38,176 nt of DNA from Nitrosomonadales bacterium (lineage in GTDB: Bacteria; Pseudomonadota; Gammaproteobacteria; Burkholderiales; Gallionellaceae). The notes beneath the pieces are model-generated. The model was not told where the DNA came from and searched no databases. It worked only from the letters and a program-made list of their open reading frames with translations. Positions 20,217-31,881 of this stretch are shown here, piece after piece (position 1 is the stretch's first letter; every line of letters begins with the position of its first letter). A program made the translations under genes and the position numbers. The stretch is from positions 1 to 38,176 of the forward strand of contig CANJMS010000014.1 in NCBI GenBank assembly GCA_947475825.1, given 5' to 3'.

Positions 20217-21080
20217 ATGAAAAATTTGTTTAATACAAATAGGCAATTTATAACAGCCAGTAGGCTAGTAAGGGTCTGTTCTTTGTCTATTTTATTATTG
20301 AACAACAAGGCCCTTGCTGCTGATGAAGCAACCACTGTAGCTGCGGGTAAAGCACCCGCTAAGATCGCTGATAAAGTGCCCACCAAAATTGCGAATAGAA
20401 TAACCATCAGTTCGGGCTTGGATTACAACACGGGGGATTATGGATTGGGGGTGAACACCAATGCTCTATCTGTGCCTCTCAGCGTCAAGTACAGAACTGG
20501 TAATTGGACATACAGACTGGGAACAGCGTATCTATACCTTGAGGAGTCATCCAGCAGCTTTTTAATTGATGGCAATCCTATACCCAACACAGCGGTAAGC
20601 GGCTTAAGTGACATCTATACAACCACGCGATATGCATTTAAACCTGTCCCGGTATTGAATACTGAATTTAGCTTAACTGGCAAAATTAAATTTGGCACGG
20701 CTAATCGGGCCAAGGGTTTGGGTACAGGAGCAAATGATTACACCGTTGATCTTGGCCTTTATCAGCCAACAGATGGAAGTGTCGATTTGTTTGGCAGCGT
20801 GGGGTATCGAATCAAGGGTGACCTACCTCAACGGGCACTTAATAATGTATGGCTATGGTCAATCGGATTGTCAACGCGGCTGGATTCAATGACACAGCTA
20901 GGTGTGATTTTTGATTACCGCCAAGCCACACTCAATGGTCGACCTCCAGGCAAGGAAGTGAGCCTGTATTGGAATTGGAGACATGATAAAAACTGGTCTT
21001 TCAATACCTATGGGCTAGTTGGACTTACCAATGCCAGCCCGAATTTTGGGGCTGGCTTGCTGGCATCCTATAGTTATTAG
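20217..21080 (+). CDS. Probable outer-membrane (beta-barrel-like) protein
   Basis: MKNLFNTNRQFITASRLVRVCSLSILLLNNKALA signal peptide; alternating beta-strand pattern (SVKYRTGNWTYRLGTAYLYL ... GAGLLASYSY) and C-terminal aromatic. Confidence 0.65.
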   Translation: MKNLFNTNRQFITASRLVRVCSLSILLLNNKALAADEATTVAAGKAPAKIADKVPTKIANRITISSGLDYNTGDYGLGVNTNALSVPLSVKYRTGNWTYRLGTAYLYLEESSSSFLIDGNPIPNTAVSGLSDIYTTTRYAFKPVPVLNTEFSLTGKIKFGTANRAKGLGTGANDYTVDLGLYQPTDGSVDLFGSVGYRIKGDLPQRALNNVWLWSIGLSTRLDSMTQLGVIFDYRQATLNGRPPGKEVSLYWNWRHDKNWSFNTYGLVGLTNASPNFGAGLLASYSY

Positions 21081-21205
21081 CGAGAGAATCTGCAATATGT
21101 ATTGGCGGAAGAAGACACTGGATTGTGCCACTTTGATTTTTCGGGGGAATTTTTTTCCTCTGCAGTTTTTAGATTGAAGCGTGCTTTATTAAGTATCCTT
21201 ACTAA

Positions 21206-21478
21206 GGAAGCACTGATTTAATCCCACATGGTCGCGACATCGGCTTTGCGGGATGGAATGCACGGAGCAAGGTGACGCTAAGGGTCGTTCCCTTGGCTAG
21301 CCTTGCGACAATGCAGGCCGCCCGTAAAGCCACGTCCCGTATGGGTTGCGACCAAATTGCGCACTCGCTGTGTTGCACCCCTCGCCAGGGAGAATGACCC
21401 CTGGCCTTCGGGATACGCCTTGCGATCATCACAACTTGGTCTGCAACGAGGCTCATGGAGGATTAAATCAGTGCTTCC
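21206..21478. mobile_element. MITE, IS5-type termini
   Basis: Perfect 19-bp TIRs GGAAGCACTGATTTAATCC / GGATTAAATCAGTGCTTCC; flanked on both sides by CTAA (21202-21205 and 21479-21482); no transposase ORF. Confidence 0.9.
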
Positions 21479-22044
21479 CTAAGTAAATCTCGTACTGGTT
21501 TAAAACTTCTTCGATGTTCTGGCGTGACACCATATACCTTCAATGCTGCCACGTGTGCCGCAGTGGGATACCCTTTGTGTGCGGCAAAATTGTATTGCGG
21601 ATAACGTTGGTGCAATTGCAGCATGGCTGCGTCACGTGCTGTTTTAGCCAGAATGGAGGCGGCTGAGATTGCTGGCACGCTACTGTCACCCTGAACAATG
21701 GCGCGGCTAGGAATGTCCGTATCGGGGCAATACAGCCCATCCACCCAAACTTGTTGTGGCCGCACACGCAAAGCTTCAATTGCACGACGCATAGCTAACA
21801 AACTAGCACGCAGAATATTTAACTGATCAATTTCTTCAACTGAGGCGGTGGCAATTGCCCATGCGATTGCGTGTTGTTTAATTTCAATGGCGAAAAAATC
21901 GCGTTTTTTTTCGCTGAGTTTCTTGGAATCTGCCAAGCCATGAATTGGGTGCTGGTCATTTAATATTACGGCGGCTGCATATACTGACCCAGCCAAAGGG
22001 CCGCGTCCAGCCTCATCTACCCCGCAAACCAACAATGTCTTCAT
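21463..22044 (-). CDS. rnhB: Ribonuclease HII
   Basis: [23 protein letters not shown]...[14 protein letters not shown]-terminal residues read into the MITE TIR. Confidence 0.97.
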   Translation of the reverse strand: MKTLLVCGVDEAGRGPLAGSVYAAAVILNDQHPIHGLADSKKLSEKKRDFFAIEIKQHAIAWAIATASVEEIDQLNILRASLLAMRRAIEALRVRPQQVWVDGLYCPDTDIPSRAIVQGDSSVPAISAASILAKTARDAAMLQLHQRYPQYNFAAHKGYPTAAHVAALKVYGVTPEHRRSFKPVRDLLREALI

Positions 22045-23192
22045 CTACCCAAATAAGGCAACAAAGCTTGCGCCGCTTTTTGTGCGGTATCCTGCTTTAG
22101 TTGAAGATGCATTGTAGTAAATTGCGCTTCTAATTCTTCCATCGCTTTTTTATCCTCCATCAATTTTAACAATGCCTGCGCTAAATTTTCGGGGGTCGCA
22201 TCATCCTGCAAAATTTCTGGCACAACAAATTTCCCTGCCAGTACGTTGGGCAAACCAACGTAGGGTTGAAGTTTTTTACGCTTCATCAACCAAAACGTGA
22301 GACCAGACATTTTGTATGTGATAACCATCGGGCGCTTGAGTAATGCTGCTTCCAACGTGGCTGTGCCAGATGCAACCAGCACTCCGTCTGCTGCTATCAT
22401 CGCTTCATGCGCGTGGCCAAAAAGCAACGTGATAGGTAAGCTTTTTGCCTCACACTGATACAAAGCTTCTTCAAAAATATTGCGCGTTTCACGACTAGCA
22501 AGCGGGACTAAAAATTGCGCCTCGGGAAATTTCTGCAAAATTATTTTTGCAGTTTCAATAAAAGTTTTCGCCAAAAATTTTACTTCGCTTTGCCGACTAC
22601 CCGGTAGCAGTGCAAATACTTTCTGCTGTAACGGGATACGCATTTGTTCACGCATGGCTGTGCGATCCGGCACTAATGGCAACAGGTCCGCAAGGGGATG
22701 GCCGACATAAGTGACGGGCACGCCCACCTTTTCGTACAAAGGCACTTCAAATGGAAATAAGGCCAGCATATGCGAGACCGCGCGCTTGATTTTATGAATA
22801 CGCTCACCGCGCCATGCCCAGATAGAAGGGCTGACATAATGCACGGTTGGAATGCCACGCTCTTTAAGCGCGAGCTCTAAATCAAGATTGAAATCCGGCG
22901 CATCAATGCCAATGAATAAATCGGGGGGGGACGAAATAAAATGGGTGCGTAATTGGATGCGTATGTCGACTATCTCAAAAAAGTGGCGCAACACCTCAAC
23001 ATAGCCACGCACCGCCAGCTTCTCCATGGGGAACAATATTTCCATGCCGGCAGCCTGCATTTTTGGCCCGCCAATTCCAATGAATTTTATCCCTGGCATT
23101 TCTTTCTGCAGTGCTGCCATCAAGTGGCTGCCAAGCAGATCACCCGAAGCCTCCCCTGCGACCATGCCGACAACTTTAACAGACTGTGTCAT
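22041..23192 (-). CDS. lpxB: Lipid-A-disaccharide synthase
   Basis: [20 protein letters not shown]..., [25 protein letters not shown]. Confidence 0.97.
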   Translation of the reverse strand: MTQSVKVVGMVAGEASGDLLGSHLMAALQKEMPGIKFIGIGGPKMQAAGMEILFPMEKLAVRGYVEVLRHFFEIVDIRIQLRTHFISSPPDLFIGIDAPDFNLDLELALKERGIPTVHYVSPSIWAWRGERIHKIKRAVSHMLALFPFEVPLYEKVGVPVTYVGHPLADLLPLVPDRTAMREQMRIPLQQKVFALLPGSRQSEVKFLAKTFIETAKIILQKFPEAQFLVPLASRETRNIFEEALYQCEAKSLPITLLFGHAHEAMIAADGVLVASGTATLEAALLKRPMVITYKMSGLTFWLMKRKKLQPYVGLPNVLAGKFVVPEILQDDATPENLAQALLKLMEDKKAMEELEAQFTTMHLQLKQDTAQKAAQALLPYLGR

Positions 23193-23200
23193 GACAAAAA

Positions 23201-23992
23201 TTAACGGACTATGCCGCGATCAGCTTTACTCAAAAAATCAACAAGTATAGTGAGTTCTGGATGTTCAGCTGCTTGCCCAAGAATTTCTTTCTTAGCCTGC
23301 TCCAGGGTCAATTCTGATTTGTATAATGTTTTGTAAGCGCGTTTGATGGTCATAATTGCATCGCCTGAAAAACCACGTCGCTTCAGACCTTCCGAGTTAA
23401 TGCCATGCGGCGCAGAAGGGTGGCCGGAAACCAGAACATATGGCGGCACGTCCTGCAGTAATACCGTGTTGATGCCAGTAATTACATGCGCGCCAATTTT
23501 ACAAAATTGATGCACGCCAGTAAATCCACCCAGAATGACATAGTCTTCTATACACACATGCCCAGCTAATTGCGCATTGTTGGCAAAAATAGTGTGGTTG
23601 CCAATTTGACAATCGTGAGCAATATGAACATACGCCATGATCCAATTATGGTGGCCGATGCGTGTTACCCCGACATCCTGCGAAGTGCCCAGATTAAAGG
23701 TGCAAAATTCGCGGATGACATTGTGGTCACCAATTTCAAGCCGCGTCGGTTCGCCCGCATATTTTTTATCCTGCGGCACTTCACCCAAAGAATTGAACTG
23801 AAAAATTTTATTGTGTTTGCCGATGCGCGTATGGCCACCGATCATCACATGCGATGCAACAGTAGTGCCCGCATCGATCTCCACGTGTTCGCCAATAATC
23901 GAATACGCCCCCACGGTAACATCAGCCGCAAGTTTTGCTCCCGGATGCACTATTGCAGTCGAATGAATCAGCGCAGTTGATTGACGAATCAT
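23201..23992 (-). CDS. lpxA: UDP-N-acetylglucosamine acyltransferase
   Basis: Hexapeptide repeats; [31 protein letters not shown]; start taken at MIRQS (ORF extends to 24010). Confidence 0.96.
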   Translation of the reverse strand: MIRQSTALIHSTAIVHPGAKLAADVTVGAYSIIGEHVEIDAGTTVASHVMIGGHTRIGKHNKIFQFNSLGEVPQDKKYAGEPTRLEIGDHNVIREFCTFNLGTSQDVGVTRIGHHNWIMAYVHIAHDCQIGNHTIFANNAQLAGHVCIEDYVILGGFTGVHQFCKIGAHVITGINTVLLQDVPPYVLVSGHPSAPHGINSEGLKRRGFSGDAIMTIKRAYKTLYKSELTLEQAKKEILGQAAEHPELTILVDFLSKADRGIVR

Positions 23993-24456
23993 AGCTCCCT
24001 CACCGTGCATAAAAGCTCAGCCTCGGTGACCACTTGCCCATCTACCGTAACTGTGCCAGCCAGCTTCCACATGCCACGTATGACGCGTAAAAGCTTCACA
24101 TTGATAACAAGCTGATCGCCTGCCGTCACTGGTTTTTTGAAGCGTGCCCCATCAATACCCACAAAATAATAAATTAACTTATCATTGGGTTTGGTGTTTG
24201 TTGTCTTAAATGTCAGAATCGCTGTGGCCTGCGCCATCGCCTCAACAATCAGCACACCCGGCATCACCGGATGGTGCGGGAAATGACCACCGAAAAATGG
24301 TTCGTTGATCGTCACATTTTTGAGCGCGGTAATTTCTTTGCCAACATCGTATGACAACACGCGATCTATCAGCAAAAACGGGTAACGGTGCGGTAAATAT
24401 TCCAACACCTCATGAATATCCATTTGCGTATTCGCAATTATTTGCTCTGTGCTCAT
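23989..24456 (-). CDS. fabZ: 3-hydroxyacyl-ACP dehydratase FabZ
   Basis: [22 protein letters not shown]...[23 protein letters not shown]. Confidence 0.97.
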   Translation of the reverse strand: MSTEQIIANTQMDIHEVLEYLPHRYPFLLIDRVLSYDVGKEITALKNVTINEPFFGGHFPHHPVMPGVLIVEAMAQATAILTFKTTNTKPNDKLIYYFVGIDGARFKKPVTAGDQLVINVKLLRVIRGMWKLAGTVTVDGQVVTEAELLCTVREL

Positions 24457-25490
24457 CAGCTTTCCTTTTTTAAAATCTCTTGTTCCAGCGTTTTTATTCT
24501 TTCAACCAACTCATTCAAATGACGAATTTGAACAGCATTTTTGCGCCATGCTTGGGCACTGCTGAATGGAAAAATTCCAGTGTACGCTCCTGGCTCGCGT
24601 ATGGATTTACCAATCATAGTATGAGATGAAATTTCCACATGGTCAGCAATCTGAATGTGCCCTAAAATTCCAGCGTGCCCTCCGATGCGGCAGTATCGAC
24701 CGACAACACAGCTACCCGCAATGCCACTTGCTGCAGCCATCACAGTATGTTCGCCGATGCGAACATTGTGTGCAATTTGAATCTGGTTATCCAGTTTCAC
24801 CCCATCACCAATAACCGTATCATCCAAAGCACCCCGATCTATGGTTGTATTCGCGCCTATTTCCACATCATCACCAATGATTACGCGACCAATCTGTGGA
24901 ATTTTTAACCAGCGATCATCATCCAGCGCCAAACCGAACCCATCTGAGCCGATGATTGCACCAGAATGAACAATTAACCGATTACCCAATACACAATTGT
25001 GATACACCACCACTCTCGGATACAACAAAGCATGTTCACCCAGCACCGTGTCTGCACCTATGCTGCACCCAGACATAATTGTACTGCCCGCACCAATTTT
25101 AGCCCTTGCTCCAATTTCAACATGAGAAGCAATATGTGCAGTCGGATGAATCTGCGCGCCCTCACCGATCACAGCACTGGTATGTATGCCCGGTTGCAAT
25201 TGTTGCGGGGGATTTAAAAATGCAGATACTTTGGCAAAATATAAATAGGGATTTTTACATACGATGCGCGGTAACAAGGTTGATTCTGCATCAGCCACGC
25301 CGACAATAATCGCTGCCGCATGGGTCGTAGCAAGTTGCGCGCGATAGCGACTATTGGCGAGAAAAGTGAGATTTCCTACACGGGCACTTTCCAGTGTGGC
25401 AACCTGATTGACTGAAGTGGTGCCATCCCCTAAAACTTGGCCGCCAAATTTTTCAGTAATTGCATCGAGTTGATAATTTTTACGATCCAT
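24456..25490 (-). CDS. lpxD: UDP-3-O-acylglucosamine N-acyltransferase
   Basis: Hexapeptide repeats; [43 protein letters not shown]. Confidence 0.97.
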   Translation of the reverse strand: MDRKNYQLDAITEKFGGQVLGDGTTSVNQVATLESARVGNLTFLANSRYRAQLATTHAAAIIVGVADAESTLLPRIVCKNPYLYFAKVSAFLNPPQQLQPGIHTSAVIGEGAQIHPTAHIASHVEIGARAKIGAGSTIMSGCSIGADTVLGEHALLYPRVVVYHNCVLGNRLIVHSGAIIGSDGFGLALDDDRWLKIPQIGRVIIGDDVEIGANTTIDRGALDDTVIGDGVKLDNQIQIAHNVRIGEHTVMAAASGIAGSCVVGRYCRIGGHAGILGHIQIADHVEISSHTMIGKSIREPGAYTGIFPFSSAQAWRKNAVQIRHLNELVERIKTLEQEILKKES

Positions 25491-25508
25491 ACAACCTGGC
25501 TTTTTAAT

Positions 25509-26072
25509 TTAATGCGTAGCTGAACCCGTTTCAGTCGCCATTTGTTTTAGCACTTTTGCGGTAATGTCGATATTGGGATTGTGGTAAACCTTTTCCTGCA
25601 AAATCAAATCATATTTCTCTTTCTCCGCGATCACCTTAATTGCCTTGTTGGCAATTGCTAACACACCTGATAACTCCTCTTGCTTACGCTGATTCAAATC
25701 TTCGGTAAATTCGCGCTGTATACGCTGCATATTCATATTCAAATTGGCTAATTCGCGATCTTTATTGCGTCGCTCGGATTGAGACAGCGTGACCTCTTCT
25801 TTCTCCAACACGCTCTGCAAATCCCTGATCTGTTTTGCCAACACTTTAATTTCTCGGTCGCGTGCAGAAAATTCCCGCTCAATTTGCTTTTCCGCCTGGA
25901 TGGCTTGCACAGATTCTCGCAACACACGGTCAGTGTCCACGATGCCCACGCGAAAATCCTGTGCCATTACGGGCAGGCATACAGATAGCATCAGCATAGC
26001 CAGCCATTTAGCAACGTAGCTATTCAATTTTGAACTTCTAAAGTTTAATTTTTTGATTTGGTTAATATGCAC
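25509..26072 (-). CDS. skp: OmpH/Skp family periplasmic chaperone
   Basis: Signal peptide then FRVGIVDTDRVLRES...; coiled-coil; position between bamA and lpxD. Confidence 0.92.
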   Translation of the reverse strand: MHINQIKKLNFRSSKLNSYVAKWLAMLMLSVCLPVMAQDFRVGIVDTDRVLRESVQAIQAEKQIEREFSARDREIKVLAKQIRDLQSVLEKEEVTLSQSERRNKDRELANLNMNMQRIQREFTEDLNQRKQEELSGVLAIANKAIKVIAEKEKYDLILQEKVYHNPNIDITAKVLKQMATETGSATH

Positions 26073-26136
26073 AATCTACTCCTTACTTAAATTTAAAACG
26101 ATCTGAAATTCAACCGCTAAAATGATTCGCTAAAAG

Positions 26137-28434
26137 TTAAAACATTGATCCCAGTGTAAATTGTATTTTATCCAACTTATCACTCTGTTGCCTATTTAAT
26201 CCATTTGCCATGCTAATCTTCAGCGGCCCCACGGGTGATATCCAAATTAATGCCATACCTGCAGCGTAGCGCAAGCCAGTCGTACCTGTCACATTCCCGG
26301 GGCCATATACCGCACCGCCGTCAATAAATGCGCTCAAGCGCACCGATTTTTCTGCGGTCAAGCCGGGCATGGGGAACAATAACTCCATGTTACCGATCAC
26401 GCGCTTATCGCCACCCAGCGAATTGCCCAGTTCATCACGCGGCCCCAAAGAATTGGTTCGATAGCCCCGCACCGAATCAGGTCCACCAGCATAATAGTTC
26501 TGGGTAAAGGGCAACACTTCCCCGTCATAACCACTAGCCTTGGCAAGCTCGCCATTTAAGCGCAGGGTGAAAGTTTTACTAAGCGGGTAGAACCACTGAT
26601 GCTGATAATTCAACTTATAATACTTTTGATCCGATGGAGCCAGGGTGGCTGATACAGTCGCGCGCTGAACTGTTCCCTCCGTAGTATAAATCGCGCTGTC
26701 ACGATTATCATAACCCCAGCCTATCGTACCAGTCAGATTTGTTGTTGAGGCACCAAACAAGTCCACATATTGGATAACCCTCGCCGGACTGGCTGTTCCA
26801 ACGGAAAGGGCGGTCTGCTCCACTGACAGTCCATAAAAAATGCTTTCATCATCTCCTATAGGTACGCCAAAGCGCATCCCAGTGCCCAGTGTTTGTGTTC
26901 TATAGGGGCTAATTACAGCTGTACGCGCAGAATTCACATCGCGCTTATACAAATCGAAACTGCGACTTACCCCCTCGTCGGTGTAATACGGGTTGGTATA
27001 TGACAGCGAGTACATTTGGTTGATCTTACTGGTGTTGATTTGTGTGGTGAGATGATTGCCCGTACCAAACAAATTACGCTCTGTGACCGAGCCAGTAAAA
27101 ATCAGGCCTTGGCCACTGGAGAGCCCTGCTCCCAGCGAAAAATCACCAGTCAGCTTTTCTTTCACTGATAAACTAATATCCAGCTGATCATTGGTACCGG
27201 CTACTTGGGGGGTCTCAATATTCACTTCGCTAAAAAAATCCAGGCGATCCACTTTCTGCTTGGATTTTTTAATTTTGCTCGTATCAAACCACGCCCCTTC
27301 CATCTGGCGAAATTCACGCCGGATCACCTCATCTCGTGTTTTAGTATTGCCGGTAATATCAATACGTCGGATATATGCACGCATCCCTGGATCAACCATA
27401 AAAGTAAACGCCACTTTGTGGTTCACTTTATCCAGCTCCGGCACCGCATTGGCGTTGGCAAATGCATAACCATCTTCGCCCAGACGGTCACTTATTTTTT
27501 TAGCCGATTCGGTTAATTCCTTACGAGAAAAAACGCTACCTGGCATGACTGTAATCAACTTACGCATTTCTTCATGTGGCAATATGTGCTGCGCGCCTGC
27601 CAGCTTAATGTCCGAGACGGTGTACTTATCACCTTCACGCACTTTGATGGTGATATATATTTCCTCTTTGTCTGGGGTGATGGACACTTGCGTAGATTCA
27701 ATAACAAATTCCAGATAACCAGCATCCAAATAAAATGAGCGTATTGTTTCCAAATCCGCAGATAATTTTTGTTTGGAGTACTGGTCATCTTTGGTGAACC
27801 AGCTCCAGAAGCCGGGCGCGCTTAATTCCATCAAAGCATGCAATTCAGCTTCGCTATAGGCCTTATTTCCGATGATGTTAATTTGACTAATTTTTGAAGT
27901 CTCCCCTTCAGTCACATTTAGGTTGACTCCAACACGATTACGCTCCAACTCAGTAATAGTCGTTTTCACTGCTGCGCCATATTTTCCTCGCGCCACATAT
28001 TGCCGCTTAAGTTCCTGCTCGGCCTTATCCAGCGTGGCTTTATCAAAAATAAGCCCCTCAGCCAAACCCACAGATTTAAGGCTTTCAAGAATTTTTTCCT
28101 GCGGAAAATCCTTAATACCATCCAGAGCAATGCTGGCGATGGTCGGGCGCTCGCGTATCTGCACAATCAACACGCCCTGGTCCACTTCAAGCCGAATATC
28201 ATTAAACATACTCGTGGCAAAGAGTGCGCGTATCGCAGCAGTGGCGCGCTCGTCATCCAGCCTATCCCCTACCTTGATTGGCAGATAACTAAATACTGTC
28301 CCTACCTCGGTACGTTGTATGCCTTCAACTCGAATATCCTTAACTACAAAAGGCTCAATCGCCATAACCAAGGGGGTGGTCAATAGCAAAGAGAGCCCTA
28401 CAAGCTTTGCAAATAGCGCCGCAATAAATTTCAT
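26137..28434 (-). CDS. bamA: Outer membrane protein assembly factor BamA
   Basis: POTRA repeats FVVKDIRVEGIQRTEVGTVFSYLPIKVGD, C-terminal VRGYRTNSLGPRD and ISPVGPLKIS..QFTLGSMF. Confidence 0.97.
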   Translation of the reverse strand: MKFIAALFAKLVGLSLLLTTPLVMAIEPFVVKDIRVEGIQRTEVGTVFSYLPIKVGDRLDDERATAAIRALFATSMFNDIRLEVDQGVLIVQIRERPTIASIALDGIKDFPQEKILESLKSVGLAEGLIFDKATLDKAEQELKRQYVARGKYGAAVKTTITELERNRVGVNLNVTEGETSKISQINIIGNKAYSEAELHALMELSAPGFWSWFTKDDQYSKQKLSADLETIRSFYLDAGYLEFVIESTQVSITPDKEEIYITIKVREGDKYTVSDIKLAGAQHILPHEEMRKLITVMPGSVFSRKELTESAKKISDRLGEDGYAFANANAVPELDKVNHKVAFTFMVDPGMRAYIRRIDITGNTKTRDEVIRREFRQMEGAWFDTSKIKKSKQKVDRLDFFSEVNIETPQVAGTNDQLDISLSVKEKLTGDFSLGAGLSSGQGLIFTGSVTERNLFGTGNHLTTQINTSKINQMYSLSYTNPYYTDEGVSRSFDLYKRDVNSARTAVISPYRTQTLGTGMRFGVPIGDDESIFYGLSVEQTALSVGTASPARVIQYVDLFGASTTNLTGTIGWGYDNRDSAIYTTEGTVQRATVSATLAPSDQKYYKLNYQHQWFYPLSKTFTLRLNGELAKASGYDGEVLPFTQNYYAGGPDSVRGYRTNSLGPRDELGNSLGGDKRVIGNMELLFPMPGLTAEKSVRLSAFIDGGAVYGPGNVTGTTGLRYAAGMALIWISPVGPLKISMANGLNRQQSDKLDKIQFTLGSMF

Positions 28435-28442
28435 GTAATGTT

Positions 28443-29798
28443 TTAACCTAAAAACAAGCGGCTAATGTCGTTAAATAACGCCAGCACCATCAAAGTAAGC
28501 AACAGCGTAATCCCGACTTTTTGTCCGGCCTCCCATAACTTTTCTGAAACAGGCGAACCCTTAAAAAATTCGACCAGGTAATACAGCAAGTGTCCACCAT
28601 CCAACATAGGAATGGGGAGTAAATTAAGCACGCCGATGCTAATACTGATTAGCGCCAAAAAGCTTAAGTAAGCTACCACCCCGATCTGCGCGGATTGTCC
28701 GGCATAATCTGCGATGGTGATCGGCCCGCTCAGATTTTTGAGGGACATTTCACCTGTAATCATTTTGCCCATCATTTTCAAACTCAGGATGCTGGTTTCC
28801 CAAGTTTTGACTATCGCCTGTTTGAATGCGGCCAGTGGTGGATACCGCACCTCGGTTAACATCGCCTCAAATTTACTTTTATCAATCTGCGGTGCTGCGC
28901 CAATTTTACCGATCGCTTTACCATTCTCATCAGCGGATTCTGGTGTGATGTTGAGCATCAGCAAACTGCCTGCCCGTTCAATTTCAAAGCGCATAGATTG
29001 CGCGGGATGGCTGCGTACAATTTCTACCAACTGATCCCAGCGCTCAACATCCCGCCCATCCACCCCAAGAATATGGTCACCCGCCAATAGACCCGCGCGT
29101 TCCGCTACTCCTCCTGCTACCAGCTTACCCACGACTGGCGGAATTAAAGGCTGATATGGCTGCAAGCCAAGCTTGCGTAAAAAATCACCATCAAAATCAC
29201 TAGCCGTCAGCACCCGCATATCCAACACATGACTACGTGCTTCTCCCTGAGCAGTCTGCCCTTCGATGCGCACTTCAGTTCCTTGCAGACCTGCATCCAG
29301 CAAAATCCAGCGTACCTGCTCCCAACTTTGAATGGCTTGCCCATTGATGCTGATAAGGGTTTCTTGCATGAGCATTTGTGCATTGGCAGCAGGTGTAGCT
29401 GGAAGAACCTCGCCCAATATGGGTTTTAGACCAGGCACGCCGTACATGAACAATGCTGCATACAACACAATAGCCAACAATAAATTAGCTAACGGTCCCG
29501 CCACCACTATCGCCATGCGCTGCAATACCGGTTTGCGATTGAAAGAGAATTGCAATTCCTCATCGACCACATTGCCTTCACGCTCGTCCAGCATCTTGAC
29601 GTAACCGCCCAGTGGAATCGCGGAAATAACCCATTCCGTTTCGCCACCTACAAATCGTTTGCTGTACAAAACCGTGCCGAAGCCGACCGAAAAGCGCAAC
29701 ACTTTTACGCCGCACTTGCGCGCTACCCAGTAGTGGCCGTATTCATGAATCACCACAAGCAACGCGATAGCGCCGATAAAAGCCAATAATGAAGTCAT
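28443..29798 (-). CDS. rseP: RIP metalloprotease RseP
   Basis: [27 protein letters not shown] domains, [16 protein letters not shown]. Confidence 0.97.
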   Translation of the reverse strand: MTSLLAFIGAIALLVVIHEYGHYWVARKCGVKVLRFSVGFGTVLYSKRFVGGETEWVISAIPLGGYVKMLDEREGNVVDEELQFSFNRKPVLQRMAIVVAGPLANLLLAIVLYAALFMYGVPGLKPILGEVLPATPAANAQMLMQETLISINGQAIQSWEQVRWILLDAGLQGTEVRIEGQTAQGEARSHVLDMRVLTASDFDGDFLRKLGLQPYQPLIPPVVGKLVAGGVAERAGLLAGDHILGVDGRDVERWDQLVEIVRSHPAQSMRFEIERAGSLLMLNITPESADENGKAIGKIGAAPQIDKSKFEAMLTEVRYPPLAAFKQAIVKTWETSILSLKMMGKMITGEMSLKNLSGPITIADYAGQSAQIGVVAYLSFLALISISIGVLNLLPIPMLDGGHLLYYLVEFFKGSPVSEKLWEAGQKVGITLLLTLMVLALFNDISRLFLG

Positions 29799-31021
29799 GC
29801 AATGTGCGCCTTATTTTTAAGCTCGCTGTTATTTATTTCACTGGATATTAAATTTTGTGCGACATCGCGTGCCGCAGCATCAGCGGCGAGTACATCTTGC
29901 AGAGTAAGCGTCGTATTGGCCGGTAGCCTTACCAGCACCTCGGCAATAATTTTTGCAATCGTCAAAAATGAAATGCGGCGCTCAAGAAACGCTGCCACCG
30001 CCACTTCGTTGGCAGCATTCAATATGGCAGGGGCAGTGCCTCCTGCACGTAACGCCTGATAGGCCAAAGCCAGACACGGGAAGCGCACAAAGTCTGGCGC
30101 TTCAAAATTAAGCGCCGCTACCTTTAGCAAATCCAGGGGTGCGACACCCGAAGTCATACGCTCGGGATAAGCCAAGCCATGTGCTATCGGGGTACGCATA
30201 TCGGGATTGCCCATCTGCGCCAGCACCGAGCCATCCACATATTGCACCAATGAATGAATAATGCTCTGCGGATGCACGATCACCTGAATCGCTTCTGCAG
30301 GTGCATTGAATAGCCAGTGCGCCTCGATGACCTCCAAGCCTTTATTCATCATGGTGGCTGAGTCAACCGAGATTTTGCGCCCCATGCTCCAGTTCGGATG
30401 GGCACAAGCTTGCTCCGGTGTGACATGCTGTAATTGGGCTAGGGGCGTGTTGCGGAAAGGGCCGCCGGATGCGGTCAGCAAAATTTTGCTCACGCCGCTG
30501 ATCGGCCAGTCCGCACTCGCGTAGCCATTGGGTAATGCTTGAAAGATCGCGTTGTGTTCACTGTCTATCGGCAACAATGTCGCGCCCGATTTTTGCACAG
30601 CATCCATAAAAATCCGCCCAGCCATTACCAGCGTTTCCTTATTGGCTAATAGAATTTTTTTACCTGCGCGCGCTGCGGCCAGTGTGGGATTCAGTCCAGC
30701 CGCGCCAACTATTGCAGCCATCACGGTATCCACTTCCGGCAAAGCGGCCACGAATTCCAGTGCTGCCGCACCTTGCATGACCTGCGTCGCAGAGCCTGCA
30801 TGACTCAAGCGCGTGGTGAGACGCGCCGCAGCTGCCTCATCCAGCAATACAGCATAGCGCGGTTTAAAGCGCACACATTGCTCGAACAACACCTCATCTT
30901 GCCGCTGTCCGGTCAACGCGATCACACGATAACGATCCACATGGCGCGCCACCACATTGAGTGTGCTCACTCCAATGCTGCCCGTAGAACCTAGTATGGT
31001 GAGGTTCTTAACTTTATTCAT
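29795..31021 (-). CDS. dxr: 1-deoxy-D-xylulose 5-phosphate reductoisomerase
   Basis: [18 protein letters not shown]..., [44 protein letters not shown]. Confidence 0.98.
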   Translation of the reverse strand: MNKVKNLTILGSTGSIGVSTLNVVARHVDRYRVIALTGQRQDEVLFEQCVRFKPRYAVLLDEAAAARLTTRLSHAGSATQVMQGAAALEFVAALPEVDTVMAAIVGAAGLNPTLAAARAGKKILLANKETLVMAGRIFMDAVQKSGATLLPIDSEHNAIFQALPNGYASADWPISGVSKILLTASGGPFRNTPLAQLQHVTPEQACAHPNWSMGRKISVDSATMMNKGLEVIEAHWLFNAPAEAIQVIVHPQSIIHSLVQYVDGSVLAQMGNPDMRTPIAHGLAYPERMTSGVAPLDLLKVAALNFEAPDFVRFPCLALAYQALRAGGTAPAILNAANEVAVAAFLERRISFLTIAKIIAEVLVRLPANTTLTLQDVLAADAAARDVAQNLISSEINNSELKNKAHIA

Positions 31022-31056
31022 ACATATTGTTAGTACTCATATATGTCTTTTGGGTT

Positions 31057-31881
31057 TCATATCAGTCTTTGCAATAACAATACACCTGCCGTGATTGGTA
31101 AGGTGGAAGTCAGCGCATCAATTCTATCCAATAAGCCGCCATGACCGGGCAAAATTGCGCCACTGTCTTTTACGCCCGCCTGCCGCTTGATAGCGGATTC
31201 AAATAAATCGCCGATAACTGCAAAGCCGACAATAATCCAAACCGCTAAAAACAAAATGCCCGGATACATTTGCTGCGAGGCAGGAAGCCAGCTTGCCCAA
31301 ATTAAAATCAGCATATACAGTGAAACGCCAAATAATGCGCCGCCCACGCCTTCCCAAGTTTTCCCGGGGCTGATGCCGGGCGCAAGCTTGTGTTTGCCAA
31401 ATTTGCGCCCCGTGAAATACGCGGCAATATCAGCCATCCATACGATGCTCATTATGCACAGCAGTAACCAAGGACTTTGTACACGCAAATCCACCATCGC
31501 CAAGCCTGTGGGAATCAACAACACCCAGCCTATCAACGCTAGCAGCAAGGGTTGCCGTACTTGCCAGCCACCTATCATCCAAGCTGGAACGATCAATACC
31601 CATAGCCCACCAGCCAGCGCATAAACAACCAGATGCAGAAATTCAGAATATGTGGGGTAGGAAATATTGACCCAGACTACTGCCAGCATGAGTAATAGAC
31701 TCAAGCATAAATAAATATCGGTGCCCGAGCTGGAATACTTGGCCAGCCGCGCCCATTCATACACACCGATCAGCACAATACCGATTATCAGTCCGACCCA
31801 TAGCAAGTCCGGCATATAGAATAATGCGCCCAGAAATCCTGCCAATAAAATGATGGCTGTAATAACGCGCTGCTTAAGCAT
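31057..31881 (-). CDS. cdsA: Phosphatidate cytidylyltransferase
   Basis: Multi-TM; DIAAYFTGRKFGKHKLAPGISPGKTWEGVGGA and DSGAILPGHGGLLDRIDALTS. Confidence 0.96.
   Translation of the reverse strand: MLKQRVITAIILLAGFLGALFYMPDLLWVGLIIGIVLIGVYEWARLAKYSSSGTDIYLCLSLLLMLAVVWVNISYPTYSEFLHLVVYALAGGLWVLIVPAWMIGGWQVRQPLLLALIGWVLLIPTGLAMVDLRVQSPWLLLCIMSIVWMADIAAYFTGRKFGKHKLAPGISPGKTWEGVGGALFGVSLYMLILIWASWLPASQQMYPGILFLAVWIIVGFAVIGDLFESAIKRQAGVKDSGAILPGHGGLLDRIDALTSTLPITAGVLLLQRLI

Noticed and set aside
21202-21456. 84-aa minus-strand ORF inside the MITE
   Set aside because: Starts and ends within the MITE, no transposase motifs; likely non-coding element interior.
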